Below, one piece after another: positions 45,945 through 56,564 of a stretch of DNA of 64,000 nt. Source of the stretch: Brachypodium distachyon (lineage: Eukaryota; Streptophyta; Magnoliopsida; Poales; Poaceae). Position 1 is the first letter of the stretch. The number at the start of each line of letters is the position of its first letter. The stretch is taken from contig NC_016131.3 in NCBI RefSeq assembly GCF_000005505.3, positions 22,341,501-22,405,500 of the forward strand, read 5' to 3'. The position numbers and the translations under genes were made by a program. The notes beneath the pieces are model-generated. The model saw only the letters and a list, made by a program, of their open reading frames with translations, had not been told where the DNA came from and ran no database searches.

Positions 45945-47432
45945 ATGGCGGCGGCGCACGTGCTGGTGTTCCCGTGCCCGGCGCAGGGCCACATCAACTG
46001 CATGCTCCAGTTCACCGCGGGCCTCCTCGCCGCCGGCCTCCACGTCACCTTCCTCCACAGCGACCACAACCTCCGCCGGCTACGCCACGCCAACAACAAC
46101 AACAACAACGAGTCTACTGCCGCTGCTAATTCTTCCCCGAGGCTCCGGTTCATGTCCGTGCCTGACGGCCTCCCCGACGACCACCCGCGCTCGGCGGGCA
46201 ACCTCGTCGAGTTCATGGAATCCATGTTCGCCAAGACCAGCGTCGCGTACCGCGCTCTCCTATCCTCCTTGCGCGCGCCGGCGCCTCCACTCGACGCCAA
46301 CGACGACGGCTTATTATTCCCTCCCGTGACCTGCGTGGTGGCCGACGGGATGCTGCCGTTCGCGATCACCGTCTCCGAGGAGCTCGGCGTCCCGGCGCTG
46401 GCCTTCCGCACGGCCAGCGCCTGCAGCTTCCTGGCCTACCTCTCCGTCCCCGACCTCGTGGCCCTCGGCGAGGTTCCCGTCCCGGAATCCGCCGACCTCG
46501 ACGCGCCGGTCCGCGGCGTGCCAGGGATGGAAGCCTTCCTCCGGCTCCGAGACCTGCCGAGCTTCTGCCGCGGCAGAAGCGACCCGGCAGGCACGGCAGA
46601 CGGGCTCGACCCCATGCTGCGGATCCTCGTCGACTCCGTCCCGCAGAGCCGTAACGCGCGGGCGTTCATCCTCAACACCTCCGCCTCTCTGGAGCGGGAC
46701 GCGCTCTCCCACATCGCGCCGCACATGCGGGACCTCTTCGCCGTCGGCCCGCTCCACGCCATGTTCCAGGCGCCGGGGGCCGGCGGCGCGCTGTGGCGCG
46801 AGGACGACGCGTGCATGCGCTGGCTCGACGCGCAGGCGGACGGCACCGTGGTCTACGTCAGCCTGGGCAGCCTGGCGGTGATCTCGCTGGAGCAGTTCAC
46901 GGAGTTCCTCTCCGGGCTCGTCAACGCCGGCCACCCTTTCCTGTGGGTGCTCCGGCCCGACATGGTGGACGCGAGCCAGAACGCCGTGCTCCAGGACGCC
47001 GTGAAGCAGAGCAAAGGGTGTGTGGTGGAGTGGGCGCCGCAGCGGGACGTGCTCAGGCACCGGGCCGTGGGGTGCTTCCTGACGCACGCCGGGTGGAACT
47101 CCACGCTGGAGTGCGTGGTCGAGGGCGTGCCCACGGTGTGCTGGCCCTTCTTCGCCGACCAGCAGACCAACAGCCGGTTCATGGGCGCCGTGTGGGGGAC
47201 GGGGCTGGACATGAAGGACGTGTGCGAGAGGGCCGTCGTGGAGAGGATGGTGAGGGAGGCGGTGGAGTCCGGCGAACTGAGGAGGTCGGCTCAGGAGCTG
47301 GCGAGGGAGGTGAGGCGGGACATCGCTGAAGGGGGCTCGTCGGCGACGGAGTTCAGACGGCTGGTTGAGTTCATCATTGAGCTCAGCGTCGGCGTCAGCA
47401 CGCTGGAGACCACAGAGTCCGAAAACGAATAG
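45945..47432 (+). CDS. UDP-glycosyltransferase 3
   Basis: Intronless family 1 UGT, 495 aa, opposite orientation to its two relatives. Start taken at 45945 (MAAAHVLVFPCPAQGHINCM) by alignment with them; an in-frame Met at 45867 would add 26 poorly conserved residues. Catalytic His16, candidate Asp134 in 'VVADGMLPF'. The PSPG box is canonical ('FLTHAGWNSTLECVVEGVPT', ends 'WPFFADQ'). A run of Asn (residues ~50-55, an AAC microsatellite at about 46090-46111) interrupts the N-terminal domain where the paralogues have short Ala/Pro linkers. The C-terminus is ~10 residues longer than in UGT1/2 ('TLETTESENE'). Acceptor unknown. Confidence 0.92.
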   Translation: MAAAHVLVFPCPAQGHINCMLQFTAGLLAAGLHVTFLHSDHNLRRLRHANNNNNNESTAAANSSPRLRFMSVPDGLPDDHPRSAGNLVEFMESMFAKTSVAYRALLSSLRAPAPPLDANDDGLLFPPVTCVVADGMLPFAITVSEELGVPALAFRTASACSFLAYLSVPDLVALGEVPVPESADLDAPVRGVPGMEAFLRLRDLPSFCRGRSDPAGTADGLDPMLRILVDSVPQSRNARAFILNTSASLERDALSHIAPHMRDLFAVGPLHAMFQAPGAGGALWREDDACMRWLDAQADGTVVYVSLGSLAVISLEQFTEFLSGLVNAGHPFLWVLRPDMVDASQNAVLQDAVKQSKGCVVEWAPQRDVLRHRAVGCFLTHAGWNSTLECVVEGVPTVCWPFFADQQTNSRFMGAVWGTGLDMKDVCERAVVERMVREAVESGELRRSAQELAREVRRDIAEGGSSATEFRRLVEFIIELSVGVSTLETTESENE

Positions 47433-47440
47433 CCACAGAC

Positions 47441-47601
47441 TGAGGATTCGCTGCGCTGTCGTTCGTGGTGGCTTTGGCTCACCAATCGGGCAGTGTACTG
47501 TACTCAATTGTCGTCCCAAGAGGCTGAGGATTCGCTGCGTTGTCGTTCTCGCTGGCTTGGCTGACCAATCCGGGCAGTGTATCAATTATCGGCCCAGTTT
47601 C
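47441..47601. repeat. 84-bp tandem duplication in UGT3 3' UTR
   Basis: 47441-47524 and 47525 to about 47601 share 'TGAGGATTCGCTGCG', 'TGTCGTTC', 'TTGGCT', 'ACCAATC' and 'GGGCAGTGTA' in order, with a few changes and a short deletion in the second copy. It starts 9 bp after the stop codon. Confidence 0.8.
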
Positions 47602-49313
47602 CAGTTCATCACGTCCAACTTCCAACCATATTCGTCTCTTACTTGTCGGAAAATAAACTATGGTGTCGCTTGGATGAAGAAAGGAAAGTTTGCTCAAGTT
47701 TCAAGTATCTCATAATAATTCATTCCATAGCTGTTAACAAACTTGAACTAGTACAAAAGCATATCGTTGTTGCTATACCTTTTCAGCTACTGCACAAAGC
47801 AAATATGTACATGTACACCGTATATAAAATAACTCCATCTTACGTGCTGCCCACTGGACGTGCCCAAACAAACTCAAATACGATGTCAGTGCTATGAATT
47901 CTTTAATCTCTAATTTCATCTGCCCAACATGCAGGTTCTTCCAGCCTTCATTTGAGTACCCCCTTTCTTAGAAGGATTAGACATAAATAACTCTAAAACT
48001 AATTCCAGTCAAAAAACTGAAGAGCCATAAGGCAGCACAATTTATTGCAAAAGTATTATCAAAGAACTTCTTGTGCATTCCAACAATTAGGCGTCGCCAA
48101 CCATTGGGCATTTCTTCCTAGTAGATGAATGGACAAGTACAAAATGTTAGTAGTATAATGCAACAGCCGACTGTAGGGGTAAAAACAAGGGATCTCACAA
48201 ATCATGCATGCAAGATGCTTCACTAAAAGAATTGCTTATTCAATATAATAAGTGAATTAATTTCCTGACCCACGAAAAGAAGAAATTTGTGCCAAATTGA
48301 CTCAAAAGAAACCATTTGTAACAACATAGAGAACAGTGATAAATTGCAGATTGGCAGATGAAATAAATATGTAAGAATTGCACTCACAATCATCCTTCTA
48401 GGGCAACTTACTGGCAGAACTAAATTAGTGGAACCATTGCTAGGTGAACAACGTCAACAAACTCTTTTTGCCTTTTCAGGTGTTCAAACAGCCGCAACAG
48501 CGTCTAAAGGCACATAGGAAACTTAGAGTTAAAATTCTGTGTGTTGTTCCTGTGACTGTTGTTTTAGTTATGTCAGTGTGTTGTTTTGGAGAATCGGGTG
48601 TTTACCCTGGTTCTTTGTGTGTTTGCTGCAGAGCTGTTGATTTAGCTTTCTTCAACGTTGCGGAATGCTAAAAAGTTTCTCACAGAATTAGTAAAGCATA
48701 CGTGTGTATATTAACATGTAACTGGCATCTGCAACGATCAGATCGACACACCATAATTAATTTTCAACCAAAAACTTTTGATCATGTGACTCAATGGATC
48801 ACCACGAGGAAAAAGCCTAAGTTTCAGACAACCTAACGTCCTGCAAAATTAAGTTGGAAATCTTTTCTGCTTGAAACCGCAACTATTTTACCATTTGTAG
48901 AAATATTTTCATTGAATGCCAAAAATATGCTGCTAATGTAAGTGCCGAATGCAACATTTTTTTTCAAAGCTACCGCATGCTTGTTCCTTGGAGCTACTAC
49001 ATTACATTTGCTTATTGCAATGTTGAATACTTTACATATTCAAAAGTCACAGAATCTTATAGACTGCTCTTAGAGAAATATTTGTTGAGGAAGCCTTGTG
49101 AACAAATTAGAAAGGATAACACGAGTTCTACTTGGAGACAAAGAGACAACTGCCTTACCACGTCTATATCCCAGTTGTCACAAAGAGCGTTTTTCCGAGA
49201 TGTGCGATTTGCATTGTCCTACACAGCATAACTATCAACAGGTGAGCAGAAAAAAAATGGGGAGCCCTCTATCAAGAAAAAAAAATGGCCAATGGATTAG
49301 CAAGACAGCTCCC
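47602..49313. other. Intergenic DNA
   Basis: About 1.7 kb AT-rich. Small frames (48444-48671, 48977-49231, 49098-49331) have no recognisable motif. No gene supported. Confidence 0.35.
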
Positions 49314-49396
49314 TACAAGGACAAATCCTAATATGACAAATCCAAAAATACAAGGACAAATCCTAATATGACAAATCCAAAAATACAAGGACAAAT
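49314..49396. repeat. 35-bp minisatellite, 2.4 copies
   Basis: Perfect 35-bp units at 49314-49348 and 49349-49383, then a 13-base partial to 49396. Each starts 'TACAAGGACAAATCCTAATA'. The minus-strand frame across it is an artefact of the repeat. Confidence 0.9.
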
Positions 49397-50785
49397 TGAT
49401 CCTTGAGATCCCATCACATGTCCCTATATCCTCGTTAGTCGTTGTCAAATTGATTCTTAATTGCATCTCTACTCAATTCTGCACTACAGTTGGCTAAGTG
49501 GGAAATTTACTCGGGAGTAAAACTCATAGACTTCAGCACCCTTCTCGGGAGATAATTTTCCTGGGTGCTATCAATCCTCAAATTTTTCCTTGTATATTTG
49601 ATGGAAGTAGTTGTTTACTACCAGAATTTCAAGCTTTACATAATTTCCAATTGGTTTTGCAATATGCTTGGCAGTTAGCATATTTCAGACTGGTAAGTAG
49701 TAACAGTGGTTAGCTGGCTATCACATACAGTTGTTACTGTCGTATGCGTAGTTGTCATAGTTCATATCTACAGGAAGGAAGTTAAATGCTGGAACATGAC
49801 ACATACCTCGCATCTTTAAATAATTAGCTCATACAAACTCACAATTACATGTCTGTGGCACTTTAATGTAAGTTGGCATTCTAGGGCTGATTTATTTAAA
49901 AATGGAGTAACTCAGTTCAGCAGTAACAACATAACTTTCTTCAAGGAAATTAACAATTACAGGATCTAAAATAGTATAGTGAAACAAGGCAAACACAAGT
50001 AACAGGTACATCTGACAGAGCTGATTAATACTGCCAAAAGTTTTCACATCAATAAACCAACTATTTTCATTATAGTTGAAGTACCAATGACCAATATAAG
50101 ACATAACGTATTGACAGCTAACCAGTGTTACCTATAGAAATGAAATTATTATACTTTATTTCACATGAGAGATTTAAATTAATATAACATGTTCTTACCG
50201 TTGCATATAGAAGACAACATAGTAGAGCGATCAAACCCAAAGAATACAATCCACAGAAGAACTTATCATGAATTATAACAACATGAGTTCAGTATGATCC
50301 AACCAAATGAATGAAATGACGATGATGGTACCACCCAACTATTATCAGTAACAGTCTTTCACCTCAGATCAATATATCATGTTCTTCCATGCAAGGCAGA
50401 AGGCACAGTGGAAATGTGATTAGTCTCAGAGCTACAATGTACAACAAATCCTCATAAACCGGATCATTCTATTCTTCTAAATGAAATTCAGAAATTGTGG
50501 GAGCACCCCGCCCTCTGATAAGGTTCATAAAAAAGTAGAATGTACAACACAACTTCAACAAAATTAAGTTACATGGTTGGCTTTTGAATCGATGTATTCC
50601 ATTTCATCCTACATCATGTGCTCTACCACTAAAATATGCAGGAGCAAAGAATTTTGAACAATGGAAAGTCGTAACAGCTCAGTAGTACCTTTTGGAGGGA
50701 GAGGATACCATAAAAAGGTTGCAGATGACAATCCTTTGTACCTCCATCACTCATGAATCATGCTGGTATAATTCAACCCATCTAT
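49397..50785. other. mTERF 3' flank / intergenic DNA
   Basis: AT-rich; probably holds the 3' UTR of the mTERF gene near 50400-50785. No ORF with motifs. Confidence 0.3.
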
Positions 50786-52501
50786 TTATTCATTGTCTGG
50801 ATGCCGGTAATGAATATTCCTGAGATAATACTCCATGTGTTTTCTAGAAGAGAAGCACTCAAGCCACAGCTTTGGCGCTGCAGGATGCACATTGTATAGA
50901 TTGGAAATGAACCTCTTCTCTGAGTTAGCAAGAACAGTTGCAGGGGCTAATGGTCTTTTTAGCAGACCATACTCTTGGAGCCACCGAAGCATTGCATACC
51001 TAGGCTTGACCCGGTTCTCCAGATCAAAGCACAACAATGCTGGGAAGCAATCAAGATACTCCAAGGAGTAGCCCAGCTCTCCAGTCATGTAGTTCAACTT
51101 CTCATTGAGCATCTCCTTGCGCTGGTTCAGCACCTTTGGGAACACACTTACAATCCGGCACAGCATCTCGTACTCCACACCTCTTTCGAGGAGGTAGTCA
51201 AATCGCTCCTGCAGCAGTTCCTGAGTGCTGTGCAGGACCGGGAGTACCTTTGTGGCTATCTTGTTCTCACCATACCCAATGCTCTTCAAGAACTCCAGTT
51301 TGCTGTCTATATGCTGTGCATTCTTGTCCTCCTTCACCTTATCTATTCTATCTAAGAACGCTCTCTCGACCTCCATATCATACCTAGAATCCTCCAACAC
51401 GAAATCTGATGATAAATACCGCAAGTTCTCCCCGCCACCAGAAATTTTCTCCAGGAACCGATGATTCAACCCCATTGCCCGCAACACACCAGGGAGGTTC
51501 TCCAACCGGTTCCTCCCAACCACATATGGGTGCTTCTTCACTGCCGCATCAACCTCATCCTCTGCCAACCCAACTTTCCTCAGGTACTCCGGCACTGAGA
51601 TCACCACATCATAAAAATCAAGATCAAAAACTCCAGGATTGAGCAGTAAGAACTTCCCTGCCTCATCCCCTGCCAGCCCCAACTTTTTGAAAAATTTCAA
51701 CCTCTCACCAATCTGCTCCTCCTTAAGCTCAAGAAAAACCCTCTGATTGCACCCTACAAGTCCCCCGATGCTCCCAGTACTCATGCCAGCATCGTAGAAC
51801 ATCTGCATCCTGCGGCACACCCCGAAGAACACATCAATGTCATTGATAGCTCCTAAATCCGAGGCCAATCCTCCAAAAGCCATTATAAGATCTTCTACAA
51901 GGGGGGCACAGCTGCAGAAATCGTTCTCAATAAGCGAGGGGAAAGCGAGGCAGGCAGCGATGATTGCGGCGCGGACCAGTGGGCGGAGGCGTTCCTCGAG
52001 GACTACGAGGCGGGCGGAGATGAGATCGGGAGGGACTTGGAGGAGGACGTCCGGGAAGAGGAGGCCGAGGCGGGACCATGGGAAGCCGAAATGCGCGAGC
52101 GCGGCGACGGCAGGGAGGAGAGACGGGTGGTCGTTGAGGAACATGAGCTCGGAGTCGGCGGAAGGGGGCAGGCCGATGGACTCGAGGAAGAAGGGGAGCT
52201 CGTTGAGCGGGTGGAAGGAGAGATGGCGGCGGAGGAGGGAGGGGAGGTCGGAGGAGGGGAAGGTACTGGGGACGGCTGGGATTCCGGCGAGGAAGGTGAG
52301 GAGGGAGCGCGGGGAGAGGGCGGCTATGGAGTCGGCGTGAGAGGAGGGGAGGCAGCGCGTGGAGATGAGGTAGTCGGAGACGGCGGTGCGGGCAGCGGGG
52401 ACAGCGGCGCGGCGGAGGCGGTAGGGTAGGTTCCGTAGCTTCGGAGGCCCCGACGGCTCCGAGGAGAAGAAGCGGCGGAGCGCGGCGCGAAGGAGCGGCA
52501 T
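50786..52501 (-). CDS. mTERF-family protein, probably mitochondrial (MTERF18/SHOT1-like)
   Basis: Mitochondrial transcription termination factor family: helical-repeat nucleic-acid-binding proteins that act in organelle gene expression. Single exon, 571 aa. The N-terminus MPLLRAALRRFFSSE is Arg-rich, amphipathic and lacks acids, a likely mitochondrial presequence. Repeats with the typical Leu/Pro pattern run through ~100-540: 'LGLLFPDVLLQVPPDL', 'LKFFKKLGLAGDEAGKFLLL', 'YLRKVGLAEDEVDAAVKKHP', 'LEFLKSIGYGENKIATKVLP', 'RIVSVFPKVLNQRKEMLNEK', 'LDCFPALLCFDLENRVKPRY'. The last two are the strongest mTERF signatures. Arrangement and length are closest, from memory, to plant MTERF18/SHOT1, but subfamily and organelle are inferences. 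Start at 52501 is the first Met of the frame. Confidence 0.88.
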   Translation of the reverse strand: MPLLRAALRRFFSSEPSGPPKLRNLPYRLRRAAVPAARTAVSDYLISTRCLPSSHADSIAALSPRSLLTFLAGIPAVPSTFPSSDLPSLLRRHLSFHPLNELPFFLESIGLPPSADSELMFLNDHPSLLPAVAALAHFGFPWSRLGLLFPDVLLQVPPDLISARLVVLEERLRPLVRAAIIAACLAFPSLIENDFCSCAPLVEDLIMAFGGLASDLGAINDIDVFFGVCRRMQMFYDAGMSTGSIGGLVGCNQRVFLELKEEQIGERLKFFKKLGLAGDEAGKFLLLNPGVFDLDFYDVVISVPEYLRKVGLAEDEVDAAVKKHPYVVGRNRLENLPGVLRAMGLNHRFLEKISGGGENLRYLSSDFVLEDSRYDMEVERAFLDRIDKVKEDKNAQHIDSKLEFLKSIGYGENKIATKVLPVLHSTQELLQERFDYLLERGVEYEMLCRIVSVFPKVLNQRKEMLNEKLNYMTGELGYSLEYLDCFPALLCFDLENRVKPRYAMLRWLQEYGLLKRPLAPATVLANSEKRFISNLYNVHPAAPKLWLECFSSRKHMEYYLRNIHYRHPDNE

Positions 52502-53956
52502 GTCGCTGCTGCGCCGGCGTGAGGTCCTGCTCTACGCCATTCCTCTCCTTGTTTCAGGGCCAGGGGATACGGCCTACGGGGCCGAGGGGTTAGGGTTGAG
52601 TAGGGTTTTTCAGACTGTCTGTGCTGCTTCAATTTTAGTCAAAACTTTTATTTTCCCATGCTGATACAAATTTAGTCAGAACTTTTATTTGCTGAAACTG
52701 GAGACATTGTTTATTCAAGGAAATTCATGGAAATTTAGAAGGAACCTATTTCTGAGTAAAAAAATATACACGGGATTTGAAATTATAAGAGTTTCCTCAC
52801 GGATTTACTTTGCATCCAATTCCAAAGAAAACTTACAATGAAATCTAAAGCCAGGCACCTCCGTTCAACTTTTGTTACACATTCATGTGTTGTACCTTTT
52901 TATCATATCATTTTTAATATTATTTCTGTTTCTCTGTTTTTTTTAAATAGTGACCAAATGCGCAAAGAACTTTTGCCTAGACTACAAGGTTACAAATTCA
53001 AAAAAATAAAAAAGTCAAAACAGTACAAAAGACTACAGTGCCCCAGAAAAAAATTAGAAAAGGATTCTCTTATTCCTATGTCAACCAAGATGTACACATT
53101 TTTTTACTAGATTATTACTAAATTTCAATTTAATAGGCACAATTTCTCGGCCAACCTAGAAATACACACGCCAGTGGTTCCACTAGAAATTTTAAAAGGA
53201 TAGAATGCAAACTTACTTCTTGTTTTTACTAGATTTACTCATACACGCCATAAAATTATCTTTGTTTGATACAACTAAATTTGTTGGTTCTTTTTCGCAA
53301 CATGACACGCTCTTTAAAATTGATCTATCAGCCAAGAAACGAGTGAAGAGAATATACGTGAATGACCATATTTCCCCCCAAATCGCATATATCATTTGCT
53401 CCTTGTTTACATGGAATACAGATCCATGCGGGGTATCATCTTTCTCATTCTATAAATGTCTTTGTCACTTTCACAAACAAGCATGAAGTAGAAATGTCAT
53501 GGTTCGACTCTGTTCACACTCGAAGCGACGTGGTTGCACGATGCGGGAAGGCCAAAACAGAGAAAGGAGAATTTGTAGTTAATATGGTGAATCCAAATAA
53601 AATACTATCAAACCAAAATAGCAAGTGAGACTCAATTTAAATTCTTGCTAATGTTAACTCAACTTAAAACCAAGATTTTTACAAAATCGAACTTTGATAG
53701 AGTGAACTAATTTTTTTCAGTTCTCATATTTAAGAAAAAGCTTTCAAAAACTATGTAAAAAAACAGGTAGTTACATTCGTCCACAAGCGAAGAACAAAAA
53801 TGTGATGGCAGCTCCATCGGTGGTCCTTCAAAGGAAGAGTGTGCGTACACCTGGGAGAGGTTGGAAAGCATCCAAAGGAAAATTATTTATACCACAAGTG
53901 CTCCAAACCGTTCAAAAACTATATAAGAGGCAGAATAGAACACAAAATATTTATAC
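52502..53956. other. Intergenic DNA upstream of mTERF
   Basis: Contains the mTERF promoter/leader and then AT-rich DNA. 'TTTAGTCAAAACTTTTATTT' repeats with one change ~36 bp apart (52636 and 52672). No gene. Confidence 0.35.
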
Positions 53957-53986
53957 CACTAGTCAAATGTCCGTGCGTTGCAACGG
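53957..53986. repeat. Terminal-like motif of a common grass repeat
   Basis: 'CACTAGTCAAATGTCCGTGC' followed by 'GTTGCAACGG' resembles the end of a widespread grass repeat ('GCCCGTGCGTTGCAACGG'). A related phrase 'CGTGCGGGGCATCATCTAGT' lies near 36770. I cannot find the partner end, so class and extent are unknown. Confidence 0.4.
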
Positions 53987-55347
53987 AAAACAAACAGACC
54001 GTCAATTAATACTAAAGTTGACAAACTAAAATCCACAAACATTCGCAGGAATTAATATCGCACAAATATAAGAGAACAATACTCGGGAGGCGCTCCTCTC
54101 GACGTGGATATCCAAAGTACTCCATCAGAAAACGTATGCATCAGACACCAACAACTCATAGCCTCAGCTTAGTCGATGTATATTGATAGCATGCGCAAAG
54201 CTCATTGCGAAAATGCGAAATAGGACAATCAAGACATACATTTTATTAAAAAAAATGAGGGTACATTTATTAGAACATATTGTGCTAAACTACAAGGAGG
54301 TGGAAACCCACAGATTCCACGAAAATTCTTATGGACAATTCATCGAACACGTGGCGTGCACGAGCCAATCTTTATGTGCACAAAGAAGTCTTTGTACTAA
54401 TTTCATCAGGCAATTCATCTACGCAGTACACACATCAAAATACAAAGGCTCTCGGTGCTCCAGATCAACACCCGAACCGCACGCGCAGGTACAGCAAGCC
54501 TGCCGCATGCCCTGCCCGCCACCTCCTGCTCAGCCACGCCTATTGCGGCGCGTGAGCTCGACCGGGTCTTCGCCGGCGCTGGGGTTCAACTCGAGGTCGA
54601 GCAGGTCGCAGACGAGGATGCTGAGGTGGAGGTCGACCCAGCCGAGCGCACCGCCGCCGAGCGGGACCACCTTGCTGATCTCCTTGCGAACCCTGCGGAC
54701 TCCGTGCACGCCGCCCACCGCTCGATACGGGCGCACCACGGATCCCCTGGACACGCCCACCTCCAGTGACGCTCCACTGTCTTCCTCGCCCCTGGCAGAC
54801 CTGCCAAGATCCTTGTATTCCTCTGCCAGGACCCAGTCATCGCGAGCTCCTACGCCGCATGGGCGCTCCCCGACCGCCCAACCTAGCCGCCGGTGCCCTG
54901 CCTCCAGCCGCCCTGTGGCCGCATGCCTCCCTCGCAACAGCGCGTCCTCCCTCCGCGGCTCTGCGTGCGCCGTCCCCCAGCAGGTGCGTCCTCCCTCCGC
55001 AGGCACCGTGCCTCCAGCCGCCCCGTGGCCGCCTGCCTCCCTTGCACCGGCGGCGGCCACTATGGAGGAACCTGGCGGTTGGTCTCGATAGAGGAGGGCG
55101 ACGCAAGAGCGAGAGCAGGGAGGGAGATGAGAGAGCAGGCAGAGGCGGGAGTTGGCCTGGCAAGGTCACGGCAGTGGCGAAGTGCGAGGAGGCGGGACTC
55201 ACGGTGGTGAGAGAGAGAGATGTCAGACGAGACGAGAGATGCGATTGGAGGACGTACGACTTATTTTTTCTCGTGCGGGCGACGAGGGAGGGACGCGGTG
55301 GCATCATTGTAATTTCTTTGAAACAACGTACGTCAGCGTCCGTATCA
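53987..55347. other. Intergenic stretch with GC-rich open frames of unknown origin
   Basis: 54450-55250 is GC-rich and open in several frames: plus 54183-55091 (302 aa, Pro/Ser/Arg-rich) and minus 54530-55060 (176 aa, with 'SKVVPLGGGALGWVDLHLSI'). The minus frame looks more protein-like at its C-terminal half, but no domain is recognisable. It could be a captured gene fragment in an element, or chance openness from GC content. Confidence 0.3.
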
Positions 55348-56564
55348 TCAGCTTGAACTCCAATTTAATACATTGGTAGAAATAACGTACGGCAGCATCC
55401 ATACCATCACCACCAAATCTACCGGCAGATCGAATAGCTCAGGAAGATGAGCGTTGGTGAGCTTCGTCCTGCCCGTGATCCCACGCGGCTGCTTCGTCTT
55501 CTTCTTCCTCAGCTTCATTGACCGGGCTGCGTTAGCCTGCGCGGCCGCGCGCCGCTTCACCGTGTCGGTGGCCGGTCTGTCGCCGTTCCTCCGGAGCTCC
55601 TTCTCGATGTCCAACATGTCCCTGGGCAGCTTCATCTCGTGGAACAGCTCCTTGAACTCCTTGTCCACCTTCATCCTCATTCTAGGGTCGTTCTTGTACA
55701 CCATGTCTTGCTGGCCTGACAGCCAGTAGATGTCACCCGGGTCCTTCAGAGCCTGAAAGAGAAATGTATATATGCATGGCTTAATTGCATGATTCATTTG
55801 TAGATTCAGAACTAAGAATCGATCTTGTAATAATAACTTGAACCGTGGATAATTTAATTTCACCTGCAAATCTTGCAGTACAGATAGATAAGCATCCTCA
55901 ACCTCGGCAACGGGAAGGCCGTCGGGGAAGCTTGTAATCAGCTGGAGCAAATCGTGTTTCCCCTTGACATTGTGCTTGGGCTGCACAAATTTTATGCGTT
56001 AGCTAGGCATGACCCACAAAAATTATCCATGTTCAATGTATAAATATAGCACATGCATGTATGTAAATATCCTAACTAGCTTAATTACCTTGTAAGAGAA
56101 ACGCCTCCCATCAAATTGCACTTTGGGATTATTCCTCAGGCTCTCAAGGAGAGCAGCACTGTGAGGTCCTTCAATTGCGACATGAGTCTCTTCATTTATT
56201 TGCTTGGCTGTAAAAGCCTCCCTTTTCTGCAAGTTCAGAGAACACTATATTATATCATCTTTTCCTGCTAAGAATTAATATTAATCCCATCGACTTGGCG
56301 AATTACTATTGACGTACGTACCTTGTAGAGCAGATCGACGACCAACTTGATCTGTGCTCCGACAGGAGACTTGCTCACCGAGTTCATGCGCTGCAGCCTC
56401 TCTGTATCTTCCGAGAATAATCTGACGGGCGGCTTATTTGCAGATGGCGCATTGGTCACTGCCGGTTTAGATAATTGCTGTGGCCTTGCTTGGCTTGCAG
56501 CCATGCTTGATAGGCATCTCTCCTGCTGCTGCTTGAATCTGTTCAGGCTCTCGTTCAGAGCCAT
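55348..56564 (-). CDS. TFIIEB: Transcription initiation factor IIE subunit beta
   Basis: Beta subunit of TFIIE, which recruits TFIIH to the RNA polymerase II preinitiation complex; contains tandem winged-helix domains. Coding exons (minus): 56564-56322, 56226-56089, 55980-55864, 55752-55348; GT-AG, frame kept, 300 aa. Landmarks: N-terminal 'MALNESLNRFKQQQERCLSS', WH1 with 'VGAQIKLVVDLLYKKREAFT' and 'NNPKVQFDGRRFSYKPKHNV', WH2 'GKHDLLQLITSFPDGLPVAE' and 'LKDPGDIYWLSGQQDMVYKN', then the basic helix 'SMKLRKKKTKQPRGITGRTK' and 'LTNAHLPELF'. The family normally stops shortly after 'LPELF'; here ~24 extra hydrophobic residues follow ('DLPVDLVVMVWMLPYVISTN'), probably a late frame change. The 'TTTCAG' directly before the ATG suggests an intron in the 5' UTR. 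Confidence 0.9.

Noticed and set aside
46314..47585. 423-aa minus-strand open frame
   Set aside because: Antisense of UGT3 with the same GC-bias explanation.
49272..49466. 64-aa minus-strand hydrophobic ORF resembling a membrane peptide
   Set aside because: Its repeated 'RI..YFWI/IFGFVI' pattern comes from the 35-bp minisatellite.
54183..55091. 302-aa plus-strand open frame
   Set aside because: Pro/Ser/Arg-rich, no domain, overlaps a competing minus frame; GC-rich openness is the simpler explanation.
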